Shown piece by piece: positions 26,719 to 36,620 of a DNA stretch of 64,000 bases; the stretch's first letter is position 1; every line of letters starts with the position of its first letter. Source of the stretch: Chitinophaga sp. LS1 (GTDB lineage Bacteria; Bacteroidota; Bacteroidia; Chitinophagales; Chitinophagaceae). Made by a program: the position numbers and the translations under genes. Below the pieces are notes generated by a model. That model was not told the DNA's origin, did no database searches, and was given only the letters and a program-made list of their open reading frames with translations. The stretch covers positions 4,342,501 to 4,406,500 of the forward strand of contig NZ_CP128362.1 in NCBI RefSeq assembly GCF_034274695.1, in the 5' to 3' direction.

Positions 26719-27768
26719 TCAGGCAGTTTTGAAGGCTTGTTTTAATTGCTGTTGCAATGTTTCCAGCTGGGTTTTTTGATGCAGTGCAGTTACGACAATA
26801 CGGTTAATGGGTGGGCTATCCGGATCAGGGTAGCCAAAAGAGGAGATGATGGTTCCCTGGTGTTCCAGCTTTTTTTCAATACCCGCTTTCACCAGGAAGA
26901 TAGGTAGTCGAAAAGGATTATGTAGCTGAGGCATATCAGCCGTTAACGTTGCAAACTCAGCGATGCGTTGCTGCATCAGTTTTCGTTGATGATGATGCAG
27001 TTTTTTGCTTTGCAGAAATGCCCAGGCGCTGGCCGGCATCAATGAAGTACCTGCTGTAAAAGCGGGTGTTTTTTTAATAGCGATGATGTCTTCCAGTCTA
27101 CCCGAGACCACGCCTCCCTGTATGCTAAATGCCTTGGCCAGTGAAGCGGAGAGCAGGTAGCGGAGTGGCGGGTGCTGTGGCAGTACATGAACAATACCAT
27201 TACCGTTGGGTCCTAATACACCAAAGCCATGAGAGTCGTCTATCACTACCATCACTTCTTTATTAATTTCATTCAGCCAGTTGAAATCGTTGATATTGCT
27301 GGTGAGTGGATTCACACTATCGGTCACGATCGCAAAGGTGCGATCCGGCCAGGCGTTTACTTTCTCAATCGTTTGTGCTGTCCATTCTTCCCAGGTCAGA
27401 TTGGGGATACTGGCTTTACCTAAACGGAGCGAGGGATGTGTGGTCGGAGAGTAACATAGCTCACCCTGTGTGGCAGCGTATAGCACCGCTGCCTGCGAGG
27501 CAAGGTAGCCGGAAGAAAAGGAAGCTGCTGCGGGCTGTTTAAGCATGTCAGCAAGCGTATCGTCCAGTTCTTCATATAGATCAAGGCGTAAGTTAGCAAT
27601 GCGGGAAGACACAAATACGGTTCCATACAGGTCGATGCCGTTACGGAGTGCTTCTTTGTGATGGGGATGCGCGTGCAGGCCCAGGTAAGAGAAGCCGGAG
27701 AAGAAAAGATATTCTTTTCCGCTGATGTGGGTTACCTTGTCAGGAGTCGAATTTGTGTGCAGATACAT
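26719..27768 (-). CDS. PLP-dependent aminotransferase, alpha-oxoamine synthase-like (BioF/KBL group)
   Basis: This 349-residue cytosolic protein has a fold-type I PLP core: the cofactor aspartate D177 and H180 in VVIDDSHGFGVLG, the Schiff-base lysine K212 in LSASLAKAFSIQGG, and the SSGYLASQAAV glycine region near 85-95. The family condenses an acyl-CoA with an amino acid (biotin, heme, sphingolipid or threonine catabolism). There are no bio genes around it. It is slightly shorter than typical BioF (about 385), lacking part of the N-terminus. It sits directly after a small lipoprotein gene (stop and start adjoin). Substrate unknown. Confidence 0.82.
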   Translation of the reverse strand: MYLHTNSTPDKVTHISGKEYLFFSGFSYLGLHAHPHHKEALRNGIDLYGTVFVSSRIANLRLDLYEELDDTLADMLKQPAAASFSSGYLASQAAVLYAATQGELCYSPTTHPSLRLGKASIPNLTWEEWTAQTIEKVNAWPDRTFAIVTDSVNPLTSNINDFNWLNEINKEVMVVIDDSHGFGVLGPNGNGIVHVLPQHPPLRYLLSASLAKAFSIQGGVVSGRLEDIIAIKKTPAFTAGTSLMPASAWAFLQSKKLHHHQRKLMQQRIAEFATLTADMPQLHNPFRLPIFLVKAGIEKKLEHQGTIISSFGYPDPDSPPINRIVVTALHQKTQLETLQQQLKQAFKTA

Positions 27769-28173
27769 TTATTCAGCCTTTGTTTTCAAAATGAAATAGT
27801 AATCACCTGATTTCACTTTCATATCGAAGTGCGTATCGTCGAGGGTAACAACGGTGACAAGGTTCTCGTAAGTACGGTCTCCGTTATTAGCGGTGATGGA
27901 AATGACTTTTCCTGCGCTGAGCATCTTGTATTTGCCGGAATCAGGTTTGTTATCGATCGTGGCGATGAACAGGTTGTTGTCGAGGAACTGGTAGAACACG
28001 TTCGTATAGTAGCCTCTTTTCAGTTCAGTCGCCTGGTTGATTTGCGTGATGTCATAACCGGAGCCGGGTGGAACAACTACATCGTACACTCTCCATTTTT
28101 TATGGAGGAGTTGTTTGTCGCCAGCGCCACAGGAGCAGAGAAAAAGGATGGCTGATAGAGCGATATATTTCAC
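27769..28173 (-). CDS. Small lipocalin-like lipoprotein, unknown function
   Basis: This 134-residue protein has a lipoprotein signal (MKYIALSAILFLCSC, lipidated C15). The remainder is beta-rich, with the pattern KKWRVYDVVVP ... FYQFLDNNLFIATIDNKPDSGKY ... ITANNGDRTYENLVTVV spread across it, reminiscent of the lipocalin-like lipoproteins frequent in Bacteroidota. No catalytic motif is visible. Its TAA is immediately followed by the ATG of the PLP enzyme, so the two are translationally linked. Confidence 0.75.
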   Translation of the reverse strand: MKYIALSAILFLCSCGAGDKQLLHKKWRVYDVVVPPGSGYDITQINQATELKRGYYTNVFYQFLDNNLFIATIDNKPDSGKYKMLSAGKVISITANNGDRTYENLVTVVTLDDTHFDMKVKSGDYYFILKTKAE

Positions 28174-28207
28174 GGGAGAATAATTTTATGGGAACAAGTT
28201 AAAGTAA

Positions 28208-28238
28208 TTTGCGTTACTGGCGGCTGCCAGTAACGCAA
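28208..28238. terminator. Hairpin between the DinB-like and lipoprotein genes
   Basis: The 14-base perfect stem TTTGCGTTACTGGC/GCCAGTAACGCAAA has only a three-base loop. There is no strong T run on the minus side (AATTACTTT), so it may be a weak terminator or an RNA-processing hairpin. Confidence 0.6.
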
Positions 28239-28242
28239 AAAG

Positions 28243-28764
28243 TCATTTCATCATACGATCATTAAATGCCTGTGAGCCTCCCTTCGGAATGCTCAGACTC
28301 AGCCACTTGTCGCCTTTCAGGATCTTACCTAAATACACAATCTGTCCTACATGATATGGTACATGCATCAGTTGTCTGTTGATGGCATCTATTACTATAA
28401 GTGGTTCACTCCTGATCAATACCGTCTTCTCCAGGTCATCCGGTGTAAGACTGCCGATGGCATCCAGTATCACTTTCCAGCCATCATTCCACAATTGGAT
28501 GATGGCTTCCTTCGAAGCGACGCCATTTTCAAACTCACTGTCCCTGTTTCTCCATGCCTTCTCTCCATCCGATGTCAGGAAGTCCGTCCAACGTGAACGC
28601 ATATTCCCGCTCAGGTGTTTTACGATCAGGTAAATGCTGTTTGGCTCACCTTCCGGTTGCCACAGCAGTTGCTCACCTGTCAGTTGGGCGATGGTGTTGT
28701 CGCCCAGTGATTTGTAGGAGGACAGTCTTTCGAGTGCGCTGTCCAGGTAAATCTTTCCAAGCAT
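28243..28764 (-). CDS. DinB-like / DUF1572 family protein
   Basis: This 173-residue protein is a four-helix DinB fold of the DUF1572 group. The metal-ligand histidines fit IVKHLSGNMRSRW (about 47-59) and the pair in MHVPYHVGQIVYLGK (about 133-147). Relatives are thought to be metal-dependent thiol transferases or simply uncharacterised. It lies 12 bases from the gamma-glutamyltransferase gene on the same strand, so the two may share a transcript. Confidence 0.85.
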   Translation of the reverse strand: MLGKIYLDSALERLSSYKSLGDNTIAQLTGEQLLWQPEGEPNSIYLIVKHLSGNMRSRWTDFLTSDGEKAWRNRDSEFENGVASKEAIIQLWNDGWKVILDAIGSLTPDDLEKTVLIRSEPLIVIDAINRQLMHVPYHVGQIVYLGKILKGDKWLSLSIPKGGSQAFNDRMMK

Positions 28765-28775
28765 AATCGTATGTA

Positions 28776-30461
28776 TTAGAAACCAGCAGCACTGTCATCA
28801 CCGCGTTTGTCGCCAACGGCATTCATCTGGCCATCCGCGTTTACTTTGATGACTTCAGTACGGCCAATATGTCCTCTTATAGTGATCTTGTACCCCATTT
28901 TTTCCAGGCCTGGCAACGGAGCTTTCTCGAAATCTTCCTCTACCACTACTTCATCCGGCAGCCACTGATGATGGAATTTAGGCGCATCTACAGCTTCTTT
29001 CGGAGACAGGTTGAACTCCAGCAGGTTCATTAAGGTCTGGAATACAGAAGTGATGATTGTGGAACCACCTGGTGTACCTGCTACAATGTAGGGCATTTGG
29101 TTTTTTAAAACAATGGTGGGCGTCATGGAGCTCAACATCCTTTTGCCGGGGGCAATGGCATTGGCTTCGTTACCTACCAGGCCATACATATTTGGTACGC
29201 CTGGTTTTACACTGAAATCATCCATTTCATTATTCAGCAGAAAACCTGCACTACCTACTACTACTTTAGAACCATAACCACCATTCAATGTAGTGGTCAC
29301 AGATACTGCATTTCCTTCGGCATCCATCACCGATAGGTGAGTGGTTTCATCACTTTCATGAATACTACCCGCCTTTACAACTTCGCTGGAACCAGCTTTG
29401 GTAGAGTCGAAGTTATTCATGCGCGACCGGATATAAGTAGCATCAGTCAATTGTTTCACAGGGACCTTTACAAAATCAGGATCACCCAGGAACTGTGCTC
29501 TGTCAGCATAAGCGCGTCTTTCTGCTTCTACCATCAGCTGTATAGACTTCACAGCGTGAAAGCCCCATGTAGCTAAAGGATAAGGAGCCACCATGCCCAT
29601 GAGCTGTTGCAAAGCGATACCACCACTACTTGGCAGCGGCATAGTGACAATGTCGTATTGCTTATATTTAAACACGACAGGTGTTCTGTCTACTGCACGA
29701 TAAGATTTCAGGTCTTCCAGCGTGATCAGGCCATTGGCTCTTTCCATTTCATCTACGATCTTCCGGGCAGTTTCACCTTCATAAAAACCTTCACGACCTT
29801 TGTCACGTATTAGTTTCAGGGTGTTGGCCAGATCTTCCTGGATCAGGATATCTCCTTCCTTCCAGGGAGTGTCGCGCATAAATGCGTTGTCTTCGGTATT
29901 GAGTTTTTTAAATTGTGCCTGTGCTGCATTGAGGCTACGTGCTTCAGCAGCCGTAATAGCAAAGCCTTTTTCCGCCAGCCGGATCGCTGGGGCAATGAGT
30001 TTTTTCATAGGTAATCTGGCATAAGGCAGGGAAGCAAACAGGCCGGCCACAGTACCCGGTACACCACAGGCCAGGTGACCGTCAATGCTGAGCGACTTGA
30101 CAGGATTACCATCCGCATCCAGGTACATATCCCTGGTTGCCTTTGCTGGTGCCGCTTCACGATAGTCAAGCGTCACGTTTTTACCTGTCTTCAGGTGGGC
30201 CACCATAAATCCGCCACCACCCAGATTACCCGCGGCGGGATATACAACTGCCAGCGCCAGCTGGGTTGCAATTGCAGCATCTACAGCATTACCACCTTGT
30301 TTCATTACTTCAATCCCTGCCAGACTTGCAAGGGGATGGGCCGAGACTACGGCACCATGAGAAGCATTTGTTTCTTTTTCAATTTTGTAGTGGATTGCGT
30401 CGTCCTGCGCATAAATACTGGTGCAGGAGAACAATGTAAGCGTGAGTAATACTGTGCGCAT
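28776..30461 (-). CDS. ggt: Gamma-glutamyltransferase
   Basis: This 561-residue periplasmic enzyme has a signal peptide (cleavage near SIYAQ). It is a proenzyme that cuts itself before T373 in the motif DETTHLSVMD, and the new N-terminal threonine is the nucleophile. GNLGGGGFMV and LDYREAAP (about 79-103), PSSGGIALQQLMGM and the C-terminal GTPGGSTIITSVFQT complete the family signatures. It hydrolyses glutathione and other gamma-glutamyl compounds or transfers the glutamyl group. The length is normal and all motifs are intact. Confidence 0.95.
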   Translation of the reverse strand: MRTVLLTLTLFSCTSIYAQDDAIHYKIEKETNASHGAVVSAHPLASLAGIEVMKQGGNAVDAAIATQLALAVVYPAAGNLGGGGFMVAHLKTGKNVTLDYREAAPAKATRDMYLDADGNPVKSLSIDGHLACGVPGTVAGLFASLPYARLPMKKLIAPAIRLAEKGFAITAAEARSLNAAQAQFKKLNTEDNAFMRDTPWKEGDILIQEDLANTLKLIRDKGREGFYEGETARKIVDEMERANGLITLEDLKSYRAVDRTPVVFKYKQYDIVTMPLPSSGGIALQQLMGMVAPYPLATWGFHAVKSIQLMVEAERRAYADRAQFLGDPDFVKVPVKQLTDATYIRSRMNNFDSTKAGSSEVVKAGSIHESDETTHLSVMDAEGNAVSVTTTLNGGYGSKVVVGSAGFLLNNEMDDFSVKPGVPNMYGLVGNEANAIAPGKRMLSSMTPTIVLKNQMPYIVAGTPGGSTIITSVFQTLMNLLEFNLSPKEAVDAPKFHHQWLPDEVVVEEDFEKAPLPGLEKMGYKITIRGHIGRTEVIKVNADGQMNAVGDKRGDDSAAGF

Positions 30462-30582
30462 CTGAAACGTATTTTATTCTTATCGATCAATTTAGTATTT
30501 TGGTTAACAGCCTATAGTCTATAACCCATATTCGCCAACTTCAAAGAACAAATCTAAATATAAAACCCAAAATCTACTTCGT

Positions 30583-33354
30583 ATGATTTACCCAGTTAAC
30601 CATTTCCGGGGGCTATTGCTCCTTTTTTCTCTATTAATCGCCTCGACACAATTTACATTTTCCCAAACAGCAGGTATCATTACCGGCATTGTCAAAGACG
30701 GCAATGGCGCTGTATTACCCGGTGCTACCGTACAGATCGAACGTACCAACAAAGGTGGTTATACCAATGCCCAGGGACGGTTTTCGCTGGAGACCATCCC
30801 CGGCAATTACACCGTGCTGGTGAGTTACGTGGGATTTGTAACACAACATCAACCTGTCACTGTAAAAGCCGGAAGTACCTTCGAACTCAACATCTCCCTG
30901 GTGGCAAGTACAACCATGAATGAACTGGTAGTACTGGGTTCCCGCGGGTTGCCACGTAGTCAGACAGAAACGCCCGTGCCTGTAGATGTGATAGACATCA
31001 AACGCATAGTGGAAGATGCACCACAGGTGAGTGTAAACCAGATCCTGAATTATGTAGCACCTTCTTTCAGCTCTGGCGTGCAAACAGTGGCAGATGGTAC
31101 CGATCACATAGATCCCGCATCCCTGCGCGGTTTAGGTCCTGATCAGGTACTGGTTTTGGTGAATGGTAAAAGAAGATATACCACAGCACTCGTGAATGTA
31201 AACGGCACCTTTGGCCGTGGTGCAGTAGGTACTGATATGAACTCCATTCCTACTGCCGCCATCGATCGTATCGAGATCTTAAGAGATGGTGCTGCGGCGC
31301 AATATGGCTCTGATGCCATTGCAGGTGTGATCAACATTATCCTGAAGAGTAGCGTCAATCAATTAGGTATCAACGTTACTACAGGCGGGAATGTCACTTC
31401 GCAGGCAGCAAACAATTTAGATGGGCAAACCGTGCAAACTGCCGTCAATTATGGCATTCCCATTGGTAATAAAGGAGGCTATATCAACTTCGGCGGTTCC
31501 TATGATTTCAGGAATTATACCAATCGCTCAGGTGCATGGGTAGGTACTATCTACAAAGCATACCCCGGTGGTGTGGATAAGACAGATAGTTTTCTCGTAG
31601 CCAATCACATTACCCGCAATGATATCCGCATGCGGGTAGGACAGTCAAAACTACGCAGTGCACAGCTGTTTGTGAATGCTAATATTCCATTGGAGAACAA
31701 TGGTGAAGTGTACTTCTTTGGTGGCATTGGTTACAGGGCAGGTAATGCAGCAGGTGTATACCGCCTGCCCAATGATAGCCGCAATGTGATAGAGATCTAT
31801 CCACTGGGTTTCCTGCCAGAGATCAATAGCGATATCTATGATCGCTCATTCGGCGCGGGTATCAGGGGAACACTTGGTGAATGGAAAGTTGATTTTAGCA
31901 ATACTTATGGCAGAAATGAATTTGATTTCTCCGTACAGCATTCGCTGAATGCATCGCTGGAAAATGCATCTCCTACTAAGTTTACCTGCGGTGGGCCGAT
32001 CTTTGCACAGAATACTACGAACCTTGATTTCTCAAGAAGGGCAGACATTTTTGATATCGCTTTTGGTGCAGAACATCGCTTTGAAAAATACCAGCTGGTA
32101 GCAGGTGCAGAGAACTCTTATACGGACTATGGCCGTGCCTCAAAAATAGGTGTAGATGCAAATGGCCATGATATTTTGATACCAGATCCACAGGGCCCGA
32201 TCAATACATTATTTGGTCCTGATGGTACCGCAAGAGCCGGTGGTGCACAGGTATTTCCCGGTTTCAGACCAGAGAATGCGATCACTGCCACCCGATCGGC
32301 CATTGCCGCCTACCTGGATGTAGAAGCGAATTTAAGCAGGGCATTTTTATTAGGGGGTGCCGTCCGTTTTGAAAACTACAATGATTTCGGTAGCACCACA
32401 AATGGTAAGATCACCGCCCGCTACAAACTCAGCGAAGGCACTGCTATCCGTGGGTCGGCCAGCACCGGCTTCAGAGCACCTTCATTGCATCAGCAGTATT
32501 ATTCTTCTACAAGTACCTTGTTTGTAGATGGCGTAGCTTATGAAGTAGGCACTTTTACAAACGATAGTCGTCCGGCACAACTGCTGGGTATTCCCAAACT
32601 CAAGCCAGAGAAGTCAAAGAGCGTGAGTGCAGGGTTTACCACCATCGCAGGCAAATTCAGTTTCACCCTGGATGGTTACTATACCCGCATCAATGACAGG
32701 ATCGTATACACCGATCAGTTTTCCGGTAGCAATGCAGATACCGCTTCTGCAGTAGATAAGGAAATTTACCAGTTACTCTCCCTCGCAAATGCTAACAGGG
32801 CAGCTTTCTTTGCGAATGCCATCAACTCAGAAACAAAGGGTGTTGACCTCGTGGCGACTTACAGTACCAGGCTGGGCAAAGGTACTTTCCGTGCAGACCT
32901 GTCAGGCACCTATAGTTACACCCAGCAGGTGGGCGATATTCATTCCTCTCCCAAACTGAAAGGCAAGGAGAATATCTATTTCAGCCGTACCAGCCGTATT
33001 TATTTAGAAAGAAGCGTACCACGGGAAAAGGTTAATCTCACGCTGGCATATACCATCCATAAATTAAACCTGTTTGTAAGAAATGTGCATTTCGGTAGCG
33101 TGGAAGAAGCGACCAATGATCCTGCTTTTTACCAGACCTACGGAGGCAAAGTGATCACAGACGTGGCCATAGGGTACCGACTCGCCAAAGAGGTCAAAGT
33201 CAGCATCGGCTCCAACAATGTACTGGACGTTTATCCTGACCTGGTAAAAAATCCCGCCAATACAACCAATAACCAGTTCCGATATAGCCGCCGTGCCACC
33301 CAGTTTGGGTATAATGGCCGGTTTTTATTCGCCAGGATAGAACTGAATTTATAA
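30583..33354 (+). CDS. TonB-dependent outer-membrane receptor
   Basis: This 923-residue protein has a signal peptide (about 1-28, ending FTFSQ), a carboxypeptidase-regulatory domain (about 31-115; ITGIVKDGNGAVLPGATVQI), a plug (about 125-255) with the conserved SLRGLGPDQVLVLVNGKRR and IEILRDGAAAQYGSDAIAGV segments, and a 22-stranded barrel ending in ARIELNL. The plug is of the vitamin/siderophore-receptor kind rather than SusC, and no SusD neighbour exists. Substrate unknown; monocistronic. Confidence 0.93.
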   Translation: MIYPVNHFRGLLLLFSLLIASTQFTFSQTAGIITGIVKDGNGAVLPGATVQIERTNKGGYTNAQGRFSLETIPGNYTVLVSYVGFVTQHQPVTVKAGSTFELNISLVASTTMNELVVLGSRGLPRSQTETPVPVDVIDIKRIVEDAPQVSVNQILNYVAPSFSSGVQTVADGTDHIDPASLRGLGPDQVLVLVNGKRRYTTALVNVNGTFGRGAVGTDMNSIPTAAIDRIEILRDGAAAQYGSDAIAGVINIILKSSVNQLGINVTTGGNVTSQAANNLDGQTVQTAVNYGIPIGNKGGYINFGGSYDFRNYTNRSGAWVGTIYKAYPGGVDKTDSFLVANHITRNDIRMRVGQSKLRSAQLFVNANIPLENNGEVYFFGGIGYRAGNAAGVYRLPNDSRNVIEIYPLGFLPEINSDIYDRSFGAGIRGTLGEWKVDFSNTYGRNEFDFSVQHSLNASLENASPTKFTCGGPIFAQNTTNLDFSRRADIFDIAFGAEHRFEKYQLVAGAENSYTDYGRASKIGVDANGHDILIPDPQGPINTLFGPDGTARAGGAQVFPGFRPENAITATRSAIAAYLDVEANLSRAFLLGGAVRFENYNDFGSTTNGKITARYKLSEGTAIRGSASTGFRAPSLHQQYYSSTSTLFVDGVAYEVGTFTNDSRPAQLLGIPKLKPEKSKSVSAGFTTIAGKFSFTLDGYYTRINDRIVYTDQFSGSNADTASAVDKEIYQLLSLANANRAAFFANAINSETKGVDLVATYSTRLGKGTFRADLSGTYSYTQQVGDIHSSPKLKGKENIYFSRTSRIYLERSVPREKVNLTLAYTIHKLNLFVRNVHFGSVEEATNDPAFYQTYGGKVITDVAIGYRLAKEVKVSIGSNNVLDVYPDLVKNPANTTNNQFRYSRRATQFGYNGRFLFARIELNL

Positions 33355-33439
33355 CAGGGAGGGAGCAGGAAGCTCCCCCCTTTCGTGCTATTTTGAGTTA
33401 TTAATATTTTATATATGTTTGTAAGGGACATAATTACCT

Positions 33440-33826
33440 ATGAGAACAGCTTTAAAATGCACGGGCACTTTATTGCTGTTTATGATTACAGTACACTGTA
33501 ATAACCAGCAACCCGACAATGCGACCTTGAAACAGATTATGCGGGATGAAGATGGCTCCGTATACAAACGCGTATTTACATTATCAACAGCACCCGACAG
33601 GGAACGGGTAGAGATCTATTTCAAATCCGGTGGCCTGAAGGAGCTTTACTTCCGCAGGGATGGCAGGCTGGAAGGCCCGCGTCAACTCTTTTATAGCAAT
33701 GGCATGCTGTCAGAATCCGGCAACTGGCGGAGTGATCGTCGTATAGGTGAGTTCCGTTATTACCGCGAAGATGGGCAGCTGGATTGCGTGCAGTACTTCG
33801 GTTTGTTGGGAGACGGTAGCAGATAA
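33440..33826 (+). CDS. Small lipoprotein with MORN/YwqK-type repeats
   Basis: This 128-residue protein has a hydrophobic N-terminus ending in a cysteine (C20 in ITVHC), possibly a lipobox although histidine at -1 is unusual. The C-terminal half shows short repeats of the MORN_2/YwqK pattern: FKSGGLKELYFRRDGRLEGPR, then YSNGMLSESGNWRSDRRIGEFR, then YREDGQL. Such proteins are often called YwqK antitoxin-like by similarity, but the function is unknown. It lies 41 bases before the M14 peptidase gene, probably in one operon. Confidence 0.7.
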   Translation: MRTALKCTGTLLLFMITVHCNNQQPDNATLKQIMRDEDGSVYKRVFTLSTAPDRERVEIYFKSGGLKELYFRRDGRLEGPRQLFYSNGMLSESGNWRSDRRIGEFRYYREDGQLDCVQYFGLLGDGSR

Positions 33827-33866
33827 TACTTATATTTCCTATCTTCATGTAGTAATTCTACAACAG

Positions 33867-36389
33867 ATGAAATACCGTTTACTGACACTGGTTTTTGCAG
33901 TTCTTGCCACAACTTTTTCCCTTTCTGCTCAAACACTGCCTTCGCCGGATCAGTTTCTTGGATATCCACTAGGCACACACTTTACCCCACACTACCGGGT
34001 GTTGGAATACTTCAGGGCAGTAGCCGCCGTTACGCCCAATATGCAGCTCGAACAATATGGAACTACGTACGAAGGCCGGCCGCTGATGATGGCGACCATC
34101 ACTTCGCCTGCAAACTTTGCCAGACTCGACCAGATCAGGCAGCATAATATGCAGCTAGTGAGTGGAGAAGCGAAGGTGGCGGACAATGATCCTGTCATTG
34201 TATGGCTCAGTTACAATGTACACGGAAACGAAGCCGTATCTACAGAAGCGGCTATGAAAACCCTGTACACACTGGCGAATAAGAGCAATACACAGCAACA
34301 GCAATGGCTTGAAAATACGGTGGTGATCATCGATCCCTGTCTGAACCCGGATGGTCGTGAGCGTTATGTAAATTACTACAACCAGGTACATACCATTATT
34401 CCTGATCCGGTATTGTCCGGCAGGGAGCATAAAGAACCCTGGCCGGGTGGCAGGGCAAACCACTATTACTTTGACCTGAACCGTGACTGGGCGTGGCAAA
34501 CACAAACTGAATCACAGGCCAGGATGGCACAATACAACCGCTGGATGCCTCAGGTACATGTGGATTTTCATGAACAAAGCATCGATGCACCTTATTACTT
34601 TGCACCTGCAGCTGAACCTTTGCACGATATCATCAAACCATGGCAGAGAGATATGTTGAAGATGATCGGAAAGAACAATGCGAAGTACTTTGATAAAGAA
34701 GGCTGGTTGTACTTTACGAAAGAAACATTCGATATGTTTTATCCCAGTTATGGCGATACATATCCTACCTATAATGGTGCCATTGGTATGACGTATGAGC
34801 AGGGTGGTGGCGGCCGCGCAGGTATCATGGTCCTGAAACAGGATGGTGATACACTGACGCTGACACAGCGTATTGCGCACCATTTTACCACTGGTATGTC
34901 TACCATAGAAGTAGCTGCAGGTCAGGGGCAACAGTTGCTGAAAGATTTCTCCGGCTACTTCTACGAAGCAAGTCATAACCCCGATGGTCCTTACAAAACA
35001 TATGTGATCAAATCCGGTGGTAATGCAGAAAAATTAGCCGCTTTGGCCATATTGCTGAAACGCAATAATATCAAATTCGGGTATGGTGCAAATGGTGCGC
35101 GCGCCACTGGTTTCAACTACTTCAGTGGTAAGACCGAAGGCTTTTCTGTCGATAAAGAAGATATGGTGATCAATGCCATGCAATCGCGTTCTAACCTGCT
35201 GAAAGTATTGTTTGAACCAGATAGCCGCCTCACTGATTCTGTTACTTATGATATTACAGCGTGGGCATTGCCTTATGCATATGGCTTGCAATCCTATGCA
35301 GTGAAAGAGCCTTTGAATGCAGAGCGCGATACCTTACTGATACCGGTAGCAGCGCCCATGAATTCAGAACGTAGTTATGCCTATCTGGCAAAATGGAATA
35401 GTATCAGAGATGTACGTTTCCTCTCCGCCTTATTGAAAAGAAAAATAAGAGTACGATTTGCAGAAGGCCCTTTTACTGCAAGTGGTAAATCTTATCCTGC
35501 AGGCACATTGATCATTACAAGATCAGGGAATGAGGGGGTAGGAGAGGGCTTTGATGTGATGGTAACCGGACTGGCTAAAACAGTCGGTGTGACGCTGGAT
35601 GTAGCGAGTACTGGGTTTGTAGATAAAGGCGTTGACTTTGGATCTGAAAAAGTCCATTATATCAAACCAATGAGAGTCGCATTGGTAATGGGTAGCGGTG
35701 TGTCTTCACTGGCAGCTGGTGAGATCTGGTATTATTTCGAACAGCAGATCGGCTACCCGCTGACAATCGTCGATCAAAATAATCTGGAGCAGGTGAACTG
35801 GAAAGATGTGGATGTATTGATCCTGCCGGATGGTAATTATAAATTCCTGGCCGATAAGGAGAATGCAAATAAACTGAAAGACTGGGTGAGCAATGGCGGA
35901 AAACTGATTGCATTACAGGATGCATTATTCCAGGTAGCGCAACAGGAGTGGGGTATCAAAGTGAAGAAAGATGCCATGCCGGGTTTGGATGAAAAGAAGG
36001 ATGAATATGCACTCCTGAAGAGTTATGGAAACAGGGAAAGAGATGGTATCAAACAGGCGATTCCGGGCGCTATTTACAGGGTACAATTGGATAATACACA
36101 TCCGCTGGCATTTGGATTTTCAGATACTTATTATACCCTGAAACAGGATGACAGGTTGTATGAATTTATGGATAGTGATGGCTGGAATGTAGGTATATTG
36201 AAAAAGGATAATTACCTGAGTGGATTTGTAGGAACAGAAACCCGCAAGCGCCTGAAAGATGGGGTGCTATTTGGTGTAAAGGAGATCGGGAATGGTAAGA
36301 TTGTGATGCTGGCAGATGATCCGCTGTTCCGCAGTTTCTGGGAGAATGGGAAATTGCTGTTTGGCAATGCGGTATTCATGGTATTCTAA
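33867..36389 (+). CDS. M14-family zinc carboxypeptidase, secreted
   Basis: The protein is 840 residues from the ATG at 33867, chosen because it starts a clean signal peptide (MKYRLLTLVFAVLATTFSLSAQ). An in-frame upstream ATG at 33747 would add 40 unlikely residues overlapping the previous gene. The M14 domain has the zinc pair in NVHGNEAVSTEAA, the third ligand in VHVDFHEQS and the general-base region YEQGGGGRAG. A long C-terminal half resembles the glutamine-amidotransferase-like domain that follows M14 peptidases in Bacteroidota (MRVALVMGSG, VLILPDGNY). It is probably a periplasmic or extracellular peptidase. Confidence 0.9.
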   Translation: MKYRLLTLVFAVLATTFSLSAQTLPSPDQFLGYPLGTHFTPHYRVLEYFRAVAAVTPNMQLEQYGTTYEGRPLMMATITSPANFARLDQIRQHNMQLVSGEAKVADNDPVIVWLSYNVHGNEAVSTEAAMKTLYTLANKSNTQQQQWLENTVVIIDPCLNPDGRERYVNYYNQVHTIIPDPVLSGREHKEPWPGGRANHYYFDLNRDWAWQTQTESQARMAQYNRWMPQVHVDFHEQSIDAPYYFAPAAEPLHDIIKPWQRDMLKMIGKNNAKYFDKEGWLYFTKETFDMFYPSYGDTYPTYNGAIGMTYEQGGGGRAGIMVLKQDGDTLTLTQRIAHHFTTGMSTIEVAAGQGQQLLKDFSGYFYEASHNPDGPYKTYVIKSGGNAEKLAALAILLKRNNIKFGYGANGARATGFNYFSGKTEGFSVDKEDMVINAMQSRSNLLKVLFEPDSRLTDSVTYDITAWALPYAYGLQSYAVKEPLNAERDTLLIPVAAPMNSERSYAYLAKWNSIRDVRFLSALLKRKIRVRFAEGPFTASGKSYPAGTLIITRSGNEGVGEGFDVMVTGLAKTVGVTLDVASTGFVDKGVDFGSEKVHYIKPMRVALVMGSGVSSLAAGEIWYYFEQQIGYPLTIVDQNNLEQVNWKDVDVLILPDGNYKFLADKENANKLKDWVSNGGKLIALQDALFQVAQQEWGIKVKKDAMPGLDEKKDEYALLKSYGNRERDGIKQAIPGAIYRVQLDNTHPLAFGFSDTYYTLKQDDRLYEFMDSDGWNVGILKKDNYLSGFVGTETRKRLKDGVLFGVKEIGNGKIVMLADDPLFRSFWENGKLLFGNAVFMVF

Positions 36390-36417
36390 AAGCGGCAGCA
36401 ACCTGGTATTCTAAAAG
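36379..36417 (+). repeat. 25-bp-spaced direct repeat across the peptidase stop codon
   Basis: TGGTATTCTAAAAG occurs at 36379-36392, where TAA is the stop, and again at 36404-36417. This is a small local duplication. The following stretch to 36549 has no recognisable gene. Confidence 0.6.
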
Positions 36418-36549
36418 TGGTAAAACTTATTTCTAATCTTAAAGCCGGCCGCAGGCCATACCTCCCCGGGGCTGACCTCAAAAGCAAAATGAAGGTCCTG
36501 GCAATTGCATAAACGATGACATGCCTCCATCAGGTATCCGAATAAATAA

Positions 36550-36588
36550 GGGCTGACCATTACTTTTTGGTCAGCCCTGGCTATTTTT
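36550..36588. terminator. Bidirectional terminator between convergent genes
   Basis: GGGCTGACCA pairs with TGGTCAGCCC; the plus side continues TGGCTATTTTTTTA. It serves the M14 peptidase and the convergent thioredoxin-like gene. Confidence 0.85.
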
Positions 36589-36620
36589 TTATACAAAACC
36601 AATTGAGTCAATTCAATTCC

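Noticed and set aside
28208..28238. Perfect inverted repeat as an insertion-sequence end
   Set aside because: The arms adjoin with a three-base loop and there is no transposase; it is simply a hairpin.
33747..33866. N-terminal extension of the M14 peptidase from an upstream ATG
   Set aside because: It overlaps the lipoprotein gene in another frame and would bury a clear signal peptide that begins at 33867.
36411..36611. A 66-residue minus-strand frame downstream of the M14 peptidase
   Set aside because: It crosses a strong terminator hairpin and shows no recognisable domain; treated as chance.
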